This document shows positions 36,677-45,936 of a stretch of 64,000 nt of DNA, one piece after another (within the stretch, counting starts at the first letter, position 1; every line of letters begins with the position of its first letter). Source of the stretch: Methylobacterium persicinum (GTDB lineage Bacteria; Pseudomonadota; Alphaproteobacteria; Rhizobiales; Beijerinckiaceae); the NCBI RefSeq assembly GCF_022179525.1, contig NZ_BPQX01000034.1, positions 31,594 through 95,593 on the forward strand, written 5' to 3'. The notes below the pieces were generated by a model that was not told the origin of the DNA, ran no database searches, and saw nothing but the letters and a program-made list of their open reading frames with translations. The translations under genes were made by a program, and so were the position numbers.

Positions 36677-39064
36677 ATGCCTTTTCTCTCCCGTTCCGGG
36701 AGCGCCGCCCCTGCCTCGCCCCCCGACGGGGGCGGCCCGGGCTCCGCTCCAGACCCGGCCGGCGCCGCACCGGGCGTGGATGCGCCCCTCGCCGAATCCC
36801 TGCGCCCGGGGCCGCGGGGTCCGGGGTGGATCGGCGCCGCCGTGGTGGTCACGGCCCTGGTCTTCGCGCTCACCACCTTCCTGATCCTGGCGGGCGTCAT
36901 CCGGGTCACCCCAACGCCGACCTACGGGATCACCCTGCTCGGCATCAACGTCGCCCTGGTCTTGGGGCTTGCGGTGGTCATCGCCTGGGAGGCGCGGGTC
37001 TTCCTGCATGCCCGCCGGGCGAACGCCGCCGTGGCACGGCTGCATTCGCGCATCGTCGGCCTGTTCTCGCTGATCGCCATCCTGCCGACGATCCTGCTCG
37101 CCGTGGTCGCCTCGGTGACCATCGACCGGGGCCTGTCGCTCGGCTTCACCGACCGGGTGCGGGACGTGGTGCTGAAATCCGTGGAGGTGGCGGACGCCTA
37201 CCAGGAGAATCAGTGCCAGTCGCTCGCCCGGGAGATCCGCATCCTCAACGACGACCTCACCCGGGCGCGGCCGAACTTCGACGTCAACCGGACGTGGTTC
37301 GAGACCTTCCTGACCACCCGGGCGACCAATCTCGGCCTGCCGGTGGCGCAGATCATGCGCGGACCCACCGACGTGGTGGCCCGCGCCAACATCGACGTGC
37401 TGAAGCAGGTGCGCCTGCCCTCGGCCGCTGCCTTCGAGGATGCGGGCAAGTCGAGCGACCCGATCTGCCTGCTGCCGACGGAGGGGCGCGTCTTCGCCGC
37501 CCTATTGCGGATGCCCGCCTACGACGACGCGGTGCTGATGGTGCAGCGGGAGGTGAACCCGCTCGCCATCGAGTTCCCCGGCGTGTCCCGGGCGGCGGCG
37601 GCGGAATACCTGACCTACGATTCCCTGCGCCGCTCCATCCAGATCACCTTCGCGGTGGTGTTCCTGCTGATCGCGCTGATCGCCCTCCTGTCGGCGGTGT
37701 GGTTCGGACTGAACTTCGCCAACCGGTTCGTGGCCCCGATCCGCCGGCTCATCAACGCCGCCGACCAGGTGGCCTCGGGCAATTTCTACGCCCAGGTGCC
37801 CACCAAGAAGACCAGCGGCGACCTCGCCAGCCTCGGCGAGAGCTTCAACAAGATGACCCAGGAACTGCGCCGCCAGCATGCCGGGCTGATGGCCGCCAAC
37901 GACCTGATCGACGCCCGCCGCCGCTTCACCGAGGCGGTGCTCTCCGGCGTCTCGCCCGGCGTGATCGGCCTCGACGCGGCGGGCTTCGTGACCATCGCCA
38001 ACCCCGCCGCCGAGCGGATGCTCGACCTCGGCAGCGACCGGCTGGTGGGCCAGCCCCTCGGGGCCGCCGTGCCGGAGCTGGCCCCGGTGCTGGCCGAAGG
38101 CGAGGCCCGCCAGCGGGCGGTGCAGCAGCAGATCCAGCTCACCCGCACCCGGGGCGAGCGCAAGGAGGAGCGCACCGTCACCGTGCGCGTCACCGGCGAG
38201 CAGGCACCGGGCGGGGCCCGGGGCGCGGTGGTGACGCTCGACGACATCACCGACCTCGTCCAGGCCCAGCGCACCTCCGCCTGGGGCGACGTGGCCCGGC
38301 GCATCGCCCACGAGATCAAGAACCCGCTCACCCCGATCCAGCTCTCGGCGGAGCGGATCCGGCGCAAGTACGGCAAGGTCATCCTCACCGACCGGGAGGT
38401 GTTCGACCAGTGCACGGCGACGATCGTGCGCCAGGTGGACGAGATCAAACGCATGGTGGACGAGTTCTCGGCCTTCGCGCGGATGCCCAAGCCCGCCATC
38501 GCCCCCAACGACCTTACCGAGATCGCCAAGCAGAATCTCTTCATGATGCGGGTGGCACACCCCGATATCGACTTCGCCTTCTCCGCCGAGGGCGGTGCGG
38601 GCGCGTCGGAAAAGATCGTGGCGGCCTTCGACATCCGGCTCCTCAGCCAAGTGATCACCAACATCCTCAAGAACGCCGTCGAGGCGGTGGCCGAGGTGCC
38701 CCCCGAGGTGCTCGGCAAGGGCAAGATCGCCCTCGCGCTCGCCGTCGAGGACGGGTTCGCGGTGATCACGGTGACGGATAACGGGAAAGGTTTCCCCGCC
38801 GAGGGGCGCCAGAGGCTGCTGGAGCCCTACATGACGACCCGCGAGGGCGGGACCGGGCTGGGTCTTGCCATCGTGAGCAAGGTGCTTGAGGAGCACGGCG
38901 GCGGCATCGCCCTGAACGACAACCCCGCCGGGCGCGGCGGGCAGGTGCGGATGCGGGTGCCGCGCGAAGGTGCCGGCGAAGCCGGTCCCGGGCGACCACC
39001 GACCACGGCAGAGGAGAAGGGCGCCGCACCGACGGCCCCCCGGATCGCGGAGATGCAGGCATGA
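36677..39064 (+). CDS. ntrY: Nitrogen-regulation sensor kinase NtrY
   Basis: A 795-residue membrane histidine kinase. Three or four N-terminal helices flank a periplasmic region. Then come a HAMP segment ('RLINAADQVASGNFYAQVP'), a PAS domain ('SGVSPGVIGLDAAGFVTIANPAAERML'), the H-box with His545 ('RRIAHEIKNPLTPIQLS'), and the ATPase boxes 'NILKNAVEAV' and 'DNGKGFP...GGTGLGLAIV'. It phosphorylates NtrX, whose gene overlaps by ATGA. The start at 36677 is chosen because the open frame upstream crosses selC. ntrBC, which often precede it, are not here. Confidence 0.93.
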   Translation: MPFLSRSGSAAPASPPDGGGPGSAPDPAGAAPGVDAPLAESLRPGPRGPGWIGAAVVVTALVFALTTFLILAGVIRVTPTPTYGITLLGINVALVLGLAVVIAWEARVFLHARRANAAVARLHSRIVGLFSLIAILPTILLAVVASVTIDRGLSLGFTDRVRDVVLKSVEVADAYQENQCQSLAREIRILNDDLTRARPNFDVNRTWFETFLTTRATNLGLPVAQIMRGPTDVVARANIDVLKQVRLPSAAAFEDAGKSSDPICLLPTEGRVFAALLRMPAYDDAVLMVQREVNPLAIEFPGVSRAAAAEYLTYDSLRRSIQITFAVVFLLIALIALLSAVWFGLNFANRFVAPIRRLINAADQVASGNFYAQVPTKKTSGDLASLGESFNKMTQELRRQHAGLMAANDLIDARRRFTEAVLSGVSPGVIGLDAAGFVTIANPAAERMLDLGSDRLVGQPLGAAVPELAPVLAEGEARQRAVQQQIQLTRTRGERKEERTVTVRVTGEQAPGGARGAVVTLDDITDLVQAQRTSAWGDVARRIAHEIKNPLTPIQLSAERIRRKYGKVILTDREVFDQCTATIVRQVDEIKRMVDEFSAFARMPKPAIAPNDLTEIAKQNLFMMRVAHPDIDFAFSAEGGAGASEKIVAAFDIRLLSQVITNILKNAVEAVAEVPPEVLGKGKIALALAVEDGFAVITVTDNGKGFPAEGRQRLLEPYMTTREGGTGLGLAIVSKVLEEHGGGIALNDNPAGRGGQVRMRVPREGAGEAGPGRPPTTAEEKGAAPTAPRIAEMQA

Positions 39065-40425
39065 GCGCCGATATTCTGATCGTCGACGACGAGGCCGACA
39101 TCCGCGACCTCGTCGCCGGCATCCTGGACGACGAAGGTCACCGCTGCCGGACTGCGGGGGGCTCCGACGAGGCGCTCGCCGCCATCGAGTCGCGGCGTCC
39201 GCACCTCGTCTTCCTGGACATCTGGCTGCAGGGCTCGCGCCTCGACGGGCTGCAGGTCCTCGACCTGATCAAGGCAGGCCATCCCGACCTGCCGGTGGTG
39301 ATGATCTCGGGCCACGGCAACATCGAGACCGCCGTCTCGGCGATCAAGGCGGGGGCCTACGATTTCATCGAGAAGCCGTTCAAGGCCGACCGGCTGATCC
39401 TCGTGGCGGAGCGGGCGCTGGAAGCCTCCCGCCTGAAGCGGGAGGTCCGCGACCTCAAGGCCCGCACCGGCGCCGCCGACCAGATCGTCGGCTCGTCGCT
39501 GGCGGTCAACCAGCTCCGCCAGACCCTGGAGCGGGTCGCCCCCACCAACGCCCGGGTGATGATCACGGGGGCGCTGGGCGCCGGCAAGGAGCTTGCCGCC
39601 AGGACCCTGCACCGGGCCTCGGCCCGGGCGAACGGCCCCTTCGTGCTGCTCAACGCCGCTACCATCCTGCCGGAGACGATGGAGGCGGAGCTGTTCGGCG
39701 TCGAGGGCGAAAACGGCCGCCGGGTCGGCGCCCTGGAGGAGGCCCACGGGGGCACCCTCTACCTCGACGAGGTGGCCGACATGCCCCGGGAGACGCAAGG
39801 CCGGATCCTGCGCGTCCTCGTGGACCAGAATTTCCAGCGGGTCGGCGGCACGACGCGGGTGCACGTGGACGTGCGCATCATCTCCTCCTCCTCCCGGGAC
39901 CTCCAGGAGGAGATCGCGGGGGGGCGCTTCCGGGAGGACCTGTTCCACCGCCTCTCGGTGGTGCCGATCCGGGTGCCGGCCCTGTCCGAGCGCCGGGAGG
40001 ACGTGCCCGAGCTGATTCGCTTCTTCATGGACAATATCTCGTCCCAGACCGGGCTGCCCAAGCGGGTGATCGCCGAGGACGCGATGGCGGTGCTCCAGTC
40101 CCACAACTGGCCGGGCAATATCCGCCAGCTCAAGAACAACGTCGAACGGCTGATGATCCTCACCCAGGCCGATCCGGACCAGGAGGTCACCTCCGAGATG
40201 CTGCCCTCGGAGATCGGCGCCCTGGTGCCCACCACCCCGGCCGGGGCGGGGGGTGAGAAGCTCATGAGCCTTGCGCTGCGCGAGGCGCGGGAGATCTTCG
40301 AGCGGGAATACCTCGTGGCGCAGATCGCCCGCTTCTCGGGCAACATCTCCCGCACCGCCGAATTCATCGGCATGGAGCGCTCGGCACTGCACCGGAAGCT
40401 CAAATCCCTGGGGATCGGCCCGTGA
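39061..40425 (+). CDS. ntrX: Nitrogen response regulator NtrX
   Basis: A 454-residue response regulator. The receiver domain has Asp53 as the phosphorylation site ('LVFLDIWLQ'). The AAA+ domain has Walker A 'GALGAGKELAAR' and Walker B 'GGTLYLDEVAD'. A C-terminal Fis-type HTH ('GNISRTAEFIGMERSALHRKLKSLGI') follows. The sigma-54 contact loop GAFTGA is absent: the segment after 'ELFGVEGENG' reads 'RRVGALEEAHGG'. Loss of this loop is known for alphaproteobacterial NtrX, so it probably acts at other promoters. It controls nitrogen and envelope or respiratory functions in relatives. Confidence 0.93.
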   Translation: MSADILIVDDEADIRDLVAGILDDEGHRCRTAGGSDEALAAIESRRPHLVFLDIWLQGSRLDGLQVLDLIKAGHPDLPVVMISGHGNIETAVSAIKAGAYDFIEKPFKADRLILVAERALEASRLKREVRDLKARTGAADQIVGSSLAVNQLRQTLERVAPTNARVMITGALGAGKELAARTLHRASARANGPFVLLNAATILPETMEAELFGVEGENGRRVGALEEAHGGTLYLDEVADMPRETQGRILRVLVDQNFQRVGGTTRVHVDVRIISSSSRDLQEEIAGGRFREDLFHRLSVVPIRVPALSERREDVPELIRFFMDNISSQTGLPKRVIAEDAMAVLQSHNWPGNIRQLKNNVERLMILTQADPDQEVTSEMLPSEIGALVPTTPAGAGGEKLMSLALREAREIFEREYLVAQIARFSGNISRTAEFIGMERSALHRKLKSLGIGP

Positions 40426-40614
40426 AGTCGCTCGCGGGGCCGTGAAAGGGCCCGCGATCCGTCACGCCCGGACCGGAACGGCCCTTGCTTCGGTTCGCGC
40501 TTTGGACTGCTAATGCTTTATGCATCACCGTCAGCGGGAACTCGGACGATTCCGTGAGACGACGACCCATCCCGGTCCGGGATCACCGGCCGGGACAACA
40601 AACAGGCGAAGAAA

Positions 40615-40866
40615 ATGGCCGGCGAGCGCGCACAGAACCTTCAGGACACCTTCCTCAACCACGTCCGCAAGAACAAGATTCCCCTGACTATCTTCCTCGT
40701 GAACGGCGTCAAACTGCAGGGCGTCGTCACGTGGTTCGACAACTTCTGCGTGCTGTTGCGCCGGGACGGTCATTCGCAGCTCGTCTACAAGCACGCGATC
40801 TCGACCATCATGCCCGGCCACCCGGTGCAGCTCTTCGAGCCGGACGAGACGCCCGAGAAGGCGTGA
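40615..40866 (+). CDS. hfq: RNA chaperone Hfq
   Basis: An 83-residue Sm-like protein. The Sm1 core '[37 protein letters not shown]' and the Sm2 motif '[10 protein letters not shown]' with the RNA-binding Lys/His are intact. It forms hexamers that pair small RNAs with mRNAs. It follows ntrX by 189 bases, a gap in which nothing else is seen. The short acidic C-terminus is usual in Rhizobiales. Confidence 0.96.
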   Translation: MAGERAQNLQDTFLNHVRKNKIPLTIFLVNGVKLQGVVTWFDNFCVLLRRDGHSQLVYKHAISTIMPGHPVQLFEPDETPEKA

Positions 40867-40894
40867 GCGCCGCTCTTCCGCTCCCATCCTCCCC

Positions 40895-41080
40895 CTCATC
40901 CTGAGGTGCGGCGAAGCCGCCTCGAAGGCCTCATTATGAGGTGCGGCGAAAGCGGCGGCCTCGAAGGCCTCATCCTGAGATGCCGCCGCAAAGCGGTGGC
41001 CTCGAAGGAGGGCTCCAGAAGGCTCCGCGATCCCTGAAGGGCTCCTTCGAGGCCCGCTCACGCGGGCACCTCAGGATGAG
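40895..41080. repeat. Tandemly decayed 'CTCATCCTGAGG' repeats
   Basis: Three successive left halves (CTCATcctgaggtgcggcgaa, starts near 40895, 40930 and 40969) are followed by one right half (tccttcgaggcccgc...cctcaggatgag, ending 41080). The same family is at 15130-15236. They fill most of the 344-base hfq-hflX gap; the rest of that gap shows no gene. Confidence 0.8.
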
Positions 41081-41210
41081 GCCGGGGGTGGGACGCATCG
41101 TGCCGGGATCCCCGGATGACAGGACGAAGGCCAGCCCGTTGGCATCCGCCCGCGCCGCGCCCATATGAGGCGGAGCGAACAAAAGCGAACCGGCGAGTCC
41201 CAAAACCTGC

Positions 41211-42620
41211 ATGAGCGAAACTCTGACCTCGGGTGAGGCCCGACTGAGGGCACACGCGGCTCCCGAGGGCGAGATCGCTGCCTCGACACGGACCCTGGTG
41301 ATCGGCCCCTACCTCGCCCGCGGGACGGCGGGGCCCGGCCGGGCCGCCCCGCCCACCCGCTCCGTGGAGGCCCGTCTCGACGAGGCCACCGGCCTCGCCG
41401 CCGCTATCGAGCTCGACGTCACCCAGAGTCTGCCCGTCAGCCTGCCGCGGATCCGGCCCTCGACCTATCTCGGCAAGGGCCGGGTCGACGAGATCGCCGG
41501 GCTGGTGAAGGCCGAGGAGATCGGCCTCGTGGTGATGGACTGCGCCCTCTCGCCGGTGCAGCAGCGCAACCTCGAGAAGGCCTGGGGCGCCAAGGTCATC
41601 GACCGCACCGGCCTGATCCTGGAGATCTTCGGCCGCCGGGCCTCGACCCGGGAGGGCACCCTGCAGGTGGAGCACGCCCACCTCGCCTATCAGAAGTCCC
41701 GCCTCGTCCGGTCCTGGACCCACCTGGAGCGCCAGCGGGGCGGCTTCGGCTTCCTCGGCGGCCCGGGCGAGACCCAGATCGAGGCCGACCGGCGGATGAT
41801 CCAGGAGCGCATGACCCGGATCGAGCGCGACCTCGACGCCGTGGTGCGCACCCGCGGCCTGCACCGGCAGAGCCGCGCCCGGGTGCCGTACCCGATCGTG
41901 GCGCTGGTGGGCTACACCAATGCCGGCAAGTCGAGCCTGTTCAACGCGCTCACCAAGGCCGAGGTCACGGCCAAGGACATGCTGTTCGCCACCCTCGATC
42001 CCACCGCCCGGGCCACCAAGCTCCCCCACGGGGAGACGGTGATCCTCTCCGACACGGTGGGCTTCATCTCCGACCTGCCGACGCCCCTCATCGCCGCCTT
42101 CCGGGCGACCCTGGAGGACGCCATCGAGGCGGACGTGCTCCTGCATGTCCGCGACGTCAGCCACGAGGACAACGCGGCCCAGGCCGAGGATGTGGGCGAG
42201 GTGCTTGGCGAGCTCGGCATCGACACGGCGGACGGCCGGCTGATCGAGGTCTGGAACAAGTCCGACCTGCTGGACGAGGGCGAACGCACGCGCCTGTCGA
42301 ACCTCTCCGGTCAGGGCCGGGTGCGCAACGACCGGGACAGCGACGCGCCGGTCCTCGTCTCGGCCCTGACGGGGGAGGGGCTCGCCGCCCTGACGAGCCG
42401 GATCGAGGCGCGGATCGCCCGGACGCGGACGAGCTTCGCCGTCTCCCTGCCCCCGGAGGACGGCGCCGCCCTCCACTGGCTCTACGAGAATGCCGAGATC
42501 CTCGACCGGCGGACGGAGAGCGACGGGACGCTCCACCTCGCCGTGCGCGTCGCCCCGGAGAAGGAGCCGCGCTTCCTCAACCGGTTCGCCGGGGCACGGC
42601 GCCTCGGCCGCGCCGGATGA
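41211..42620 (+). CDS. hflX: Ribosome-associated GTPase HflX
   Basis: A 469-residue GTPase that splits stalled or hibernating ribosomes. An N-terminal nucleotide-binding domain carries '[18 protein letters not shown]' and '[42 protein letters not shown]'. The G domain has G1 '[12 protein letters not shown]', G3 '[10 protein letters not shown]' and G4 'NKSD'. It ends with a short Rhizobiales-type extension. It overlaps the adenylate cyclase gene by ATGA. Confidence 0.95.
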   Translation: MSETLTSGEARLRAHAAPEGEIAASTRTLVIGPYLARGTAGPGRAAPPTRSVEARLDEATGLAAAIELDVTQSLPVSLPRIRPSTYLGKGRVDEIAGLVKAEEIGLVVMDCALSPVQQRNLEKAWGAKVIDRTGLILEIFGRRASTREGTLQVEHAHLAYQKSRLVRSWTHLERQRGGFGFLGGPGETQIEADRRMIQERMTRIERDLDAVVRTRGLHRQSRARVPYPIVALVGYTNAGKSSLFNALTKAEVTAKDMLFATLDPTARATKLPHGETVILSDTVGFISDLPTPLIAAFRATLEDAIEADVLLHVRDVSHEDNAAQAEDVGEVLGELGIDTADGRLIEVWNKSDLLDEGERTRLSNLSGQGRVRNDRDSDAPVLVSALTGEGLAALTSRIEARIARTRTSFAVSLPPEDGAALHWLYENAEILDRRTESDGTLHLAVRVAPEKEPRFLNRFAGARRLGRAG

Positions 42621-43891
42621 CCCTGCCCGCCATGGCGTCCGCCGTCCGGGCCGGCGAATCCGACGACGATGCCGCCCTCCGGGTGATGCGCGCGGGCGGG
42701 CGCCCCCGCCTGATGGCCCTGCGCATCGCGATCGTGCTGGTGCTGCTCATGGCGGCCCAGGCCTATGACGGCTCCCTGCACGCCCTCAGCCACTGGATCA
42801 TCCTAGGCCTGTACGGGCTCGGCACGGTCTGGTTCGCCGTGGCCGAATGGCGGCGCAGCCCGGACGCGGCGGCCTACTCCCTGGCCGGGACCGGCCTCAA
42901 CGCCGTGCTCGCGGTCTACGTCATCGTCGAGCACATGATGTCCGGGGGCGGGACGGGGGACGGCGCCGACACGGTGAGCCGCCTGCCCGCCTACCTGCTG
43001 CTGCTCCAGACCGGCCTGAGCATGCAGGTCTCCCATACCGTGCTGTTCTGCGGCATCGTCACGGGAAGCTGGGTCGGGGCCTTTCTCCTGGGCCTCGCCC
43101 TTCCCGGCCTGTTCCCCGGCTTCACCGGCGACTTGTCGATGCAGGTCATCGGCCTCGCCACCTTCATCGCCATGGGCCTCCTGGTGATCGACGGCGTCAC
43201 CCGCCTGCGCCGGGCCGTGGACCGGACCCTGGAGGTGGAGCGTGAGCGCGGCCGCCTCGCCCGGTTCGTGCCCAATGCCATCGCCCGGGACCTCGCCTCG
43301 GACGCGCTGGGCATCCACCGCCGGCACGCCTGCCTGCTGATCCTCGACATCCGTGGCTTCTCGGCCCTCAGCCGGGCGCACCCGCCGGAGGAGATGGTGG
43401 CGGCGCTGATGGCGGTGCGGGCGCAGGCGCAGGGTGCCGTGGCCGGGCAGGGCGGGATCGTCGACAAGTATATCGGCGACGCGGTGCTGGCCCAGTTCGT
43501 CACGGGAACGCCCGGGGACCAAGCCCGCGCCGCAGCCGCCTGTGCCCTCGACATCCAGGGGCGTCTCGCCGAGGTCAACGTCCGGCGCCGGGCCGCCGGC
43601 CTGTTCCCCATCCGCACCGCCACCGCCCTCCATGCGGGCGACCTCCTCGTCGGGGTGTTCGATGACGGGGTGCGGGCGGAGTACACGGTGCTCGGGCCTG
43701 CCATGAACATGCTGGCCCGCATCGAGGCAAGGGCCAAGGCCGCCGACCTCGCCGTCGCCGCCTCGGCGGATTTCGTGGCCCTGCTCGACGGCCCGCCGGG
43801 TCACGCGTTCCGCCCGCGCCCCGTCCCCGGCACTGCCTGCGACGGGCAGGGGGACCTGTTCACCCTCGCGCCGACGGCCACGGCCGGCTGA
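42617..43891 (+). CDS. Membrane class III adenylate/guanylate cyclase
   Basis: A 424-residue protein with six predicted membrane helices (about residues 35-200), a short linker and a C-terminal class III cyclase domain. The metal-binding aspartates are Asp244 ('[11 protein letters not shown]') and Asp288 ('[11 protein letters not shown]'). '[19 protein letters not shown]' carries the transition-state Asn/Arg region. It likely makes cAMP on the inner face of the membrane. The six-helix input domain could sense a membrane or small-molecule signal. It is translationally coupled to hflX. Confidence 0.85.
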   Translation: MTLPAMASAVRAGESDDDAALRVMRAGGRPRLMALRIAIVLVLLMAAQAYDGSLHALSHWIILGLYGLGTVWFAVAEWRRSPDAAAYSLAGTGLNAVLAVYVIVEHMMSGGGTGDGADTVSRLPAYLLLLQTGLSMQVSHTVLFCGIVTGSWVGAFLLGLALPGLFPGFTGDLSMQVIGLATFIAMGLLVIDGVTRLRRAVDRTLEVERERGRLARFVPNAIARDLASDALGIHRRHACLLILDIRGFSALSRAHPPEEMVAALMAVRAQAQGAVAGQGGIVDKYIGDAVLAQFVTGTPGDQARAAAACALDIQGRLAEVNVRRRAAGLFPIRTATALHAGDLLVGVFDDGVRAEYTVLGPAMNMLARIEARAKAADLAVAASADFVALLDGPPGHAFRPRPVPGTACDGQGDLFTLAPTATAG

Positions 43892-44021
43892 GGCGGATCC
43901 TCTCATCTCCTACCGATCACGTTTGCGTGCACGCGCCCTTCCCCCCTGCGGAGGCTAGGAACTCAATCGTGCGCGATCGGTTCGCAGCCGGCGGCGCAAG
44001 GCCGTGGAGAGACCGTTTCCT

Positions 44022-44252
44022 ATGAAGAAGATCGCCTTCGGTGCCCTGCTCGTCCTCGGGCTCGCCGCCGGAACCGCTGCCCCGAGCTTCGCCGGTCCCG
44101 GCGACGGCCTCGACCGGAACGCCGCCGCCCAGGGCAACGGCCGAACCGGCAACATGCACAGCGGCGCCCGGATGGGCTCGCGGGGCATGATGATGCGGGG
44201 CCATGGCATGCGCCATCATCATCATCACCGCCGCCACCGTCACCATCACTGA
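44022..44252 (+). CDS. Small exported His-rich protein
   Basis: A 76-residue protein with a signal peptide ('MKKIAFGALLVLGLAAGTAA', cleavage near 'SFAG'). A glycine/asparagine/methionine-rich middle follows, then a tail of histidines and arginines ending 'RHHHHHRRHRHHH'. Such a tail binds Ni, Zn or Cu ions and suggests a periplasmic metal buffer. Met-rich 'GMMMRGHGM' fits copper as well. It precedes an oxyanion-type ABC importer on the same strand by 119 bases, so a link is possible but unproven. Confidence 0.65.
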   Translation: MKKIAFGALLVLGLAAGTAAPSFAGPGDGLDRNAAAQGNGRTGNMHSGARMGSRGMMMRGHGMRHHHHHRRHRHHH

Positions 44253-44371
44253 TCCGGGTGCCGGAGGGGTCGAGACAACTCCTCCGGTCCATTTCCCTCG
44301 GCCCTGACCTGCTTTATCCGCAACGGGCACAGGCGGAGCCTTGCGCCAGGGGCTATGACTCGGGGGATTCG

Positions 44372-45259
44372 ATGATCGGGATCGGACGTATCGCGCGGCT
44401 CGCCTGCGGCCTGCTGGCGGCGGGGCTTTCCCTCGCGGCACCGGCGCAGGCGCAGGAGAAGCCAGCGCTGGTCTTCACCGGCATCCCCGATCAGGACGAG
44501 AGCCGCCTTGTGGAGCGGTTCGGCAAGGTCGCCCAATACCTCGAGGGCAAGCTCGGCGTGCCGGTGCGCTACGTGCCGGTGAAGAGCTACCCGGCGGCCG
44601 TCACCGCCTTCACCAACGGGCAGGTGCAGCTCGCGTGGTTCGGCGGCTTCACCGGGGTGCAGGCCAGGAAGGCCGTGCCCGGCTCGCAGGCGATCGCACA
44701 GGGGGCGGAGGATGCGGCCTTCCGCTTCTACCTCATCGCCAACGCCGCCACCGGCCTCACCCGCTCGACGGAGCTCCCGAAGGCCATCGCGGGCAAGACC
44801 TTCACCTTCGGCGCCCGGGCCTCGACCTCCGGCCGGCTGATGCCCGAATACACCCTCCGCCAGAACTTCCCGGGCCAGAGCCCGGATCAGATCTTCTCCC
44901 GGGTCGGCTTCTCCGGCGACCACTCGCGGACCATCCAGCTCGTCCAGTCGGGTGCCTTCGAGGTCGGCGCGGTGGACTACTCCGTCTGGGATCTCGATTC
45001 CAAGGCGGGCAAGATCGATCCCAAGGCTGTGTCGGTGATTTGGGAAAGCGCCCCGTTCCCCGACTACCAGTGGACCGTGCGCGGCGACGTGGAGAAAACC
45101 TACGGCGCGGGCTTCACGGACAAGCTCCGGGCCGCCCTCGTGGGCATCACCGATCCGACCATCCTGGAGCCCTTCGGGCGCTCGAAGTTCATCCCCGTGT
45201 CCAACGCCGCCTACGAACCACTCATCGAGGTCGGCAAGGCGACGGGGCTGCTGGACTGA
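44372..45259 (+). CDS. PhnD-type binding protein, putative selenate/selenium-oxyanion importer
   Basis: A 295-residue exported solute-binding protein of the phosphonate/phosphite/selenate group. After the signal peptide come 'LVFTGIPDQDESRLVERFGKVAQYLEGKLGVPV', 'VTAFTNGQVQLAWFGGFTGVQAR', 'KTFTFGARASTSGRLMPEY' and 'YQWTVRGDVEKTYG'. These agree, from memory, with the clade annotated as putative selenate ABC transporter binding protein (TIGR04553), rather than with PhnD of phosphonate systems. It is the first gene of a binding protein-ATPase-double permease operon. The presence of selC and a selenoprotein in the window supports selenium as substrate; phosphonate or phosphite remains possible. 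Confidence 0.75.
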   Translation: MIGIGRIARLACGLLAAGLSLAAPAQAQEKPALVFTGIPDQDESRLVERFGKVAQYLEGKLGVPVRYVPVKSYPAAVTAFTNGQVQLAWFGGFTGVQARKAVPGSQAIAQGAEDAAFRFYLIANAATGLTRSTELPKAIAGKTFTFGARASTSGRLMPEYTLRQNFPGQSPDQIFSRVGFSGDHSRTIQLVQSGAFEVGAVDYSVWDLDSKAGKIDPKAVSVIWESAPFPDYQWTVRGDVEKTYGAGFTDKLRAALVGITDPTILEPFGRSKFIPVSNAAYEPLIEVGKATGLLD

Positions 45260-45270
45260 CGATCAAGCCG

Positions 45271-45936
45271 GTGTCCGAGCCCGTCCTCGTCCTGGCGAAC
45301 GCCCGGGCCGCCTATGGCGGGCGCGAGGTCCTGGCCGGCATCGACCTGACGATCCGGGCGGGCGAACGGGTCGCCCTGATGGGGCGATCCGGGGCGGGCA
45401 AGTCCACCCTGCTCGGGCTGATCCGGGACCGGATCCCGGACCGGGTCGCCCTGGTGCCGCAGGCCGCTGCCCTGGTGCGCACCCTGTCGGTGTTCCACAA
45501 TGTCTACATGGGCCGCCTCGACCGCCACCCGACCCTGCACAACCTGCGGACCCTGGTCTCGCCGGCCCGGGCCGACGTGGCGGCGGTCGAGACGGTGCTC
45601 GCCCGGGTGGGCCTCTCCGACAAACTCTGGGCGAAGGCGGGGGAATTGTCGGGGGGGCAGCAGCAGCGGGTCTCCGTCGCCCGCGCCCTCTACAACGGCC
45701 GGCCGGTCCTGCTCGGCGACGAGCCGGTCTCGGCCCTCGACCCCCGGCAGGGCGACGCGGTGCTCAGCGAGCTTTCCGCCGCCCATGCCACCCTGATCCT
45801 CGCCCTGCACGATGCCGGGCTGGCCCTGGCCCATTGCGACCGGATCGTCGTGCTGGAGGCGGGCCGCATCGCCCTCGACGCCCCTACGCGCGAGGTCGAT
45901 CCCGCCCGGCTCCGGCCGTTCTACGAGACCGCCTGA
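45271..45936 (+). CDS. ABC transporter ATPase of the putative selenium importer
   Basis: A 221-residue ATPase with Walker A 'GRSGAGKSTLLG', Q-loop 'VALVPQAAALVRTLSVFHNVYMGRLD', signature 'LSGGQQQRVSVARAL', Walker B 'PVLLGDEPVSALDP' (one Gly in place of a hydrophobic residue) and H-loop 'LALHDAGLA'. It is close to PhnC-type ATPases. No ATG is available; a GTG at 45271, 11 bases after the binding-protein stop, is the likely start. Its stop overlaps the permease start by one base (TGATG). Confidence 0.85.
   Translation: MSEPVLVLANARAAYGGREVLAGIDLTIRAGERVALMGRSGAGKSTLLGLIRDRIPDRVALVPQAAALVRTLSVFHNVYMGRLDRHPTLHNLRTLVSPARADVAAVETVLARVGLSDKLWAKAGELSGGQQQRVSVARALYNGRPVLLGDEPVSALDPRQGDAVLSELSAAHATLILALHDAGLALAHCDRIVVLEAGRIALDAPTREVDPARLRPFYETA

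Noticed and set aside
39700-39760. NtrX as a decayed gene because GAFTGA is missing
   Set aside because: Reading frame, receiver, Walker motifs and HTH are intact, and absence of the loop is normal for alphaproteobacterial NtrX.
44004-44021. Start of the His-rich protein at 44004
   Set aside because: The ATG at 44022 gives a standard Lys-Lys signal peptide; the upstream six residues weaken it.
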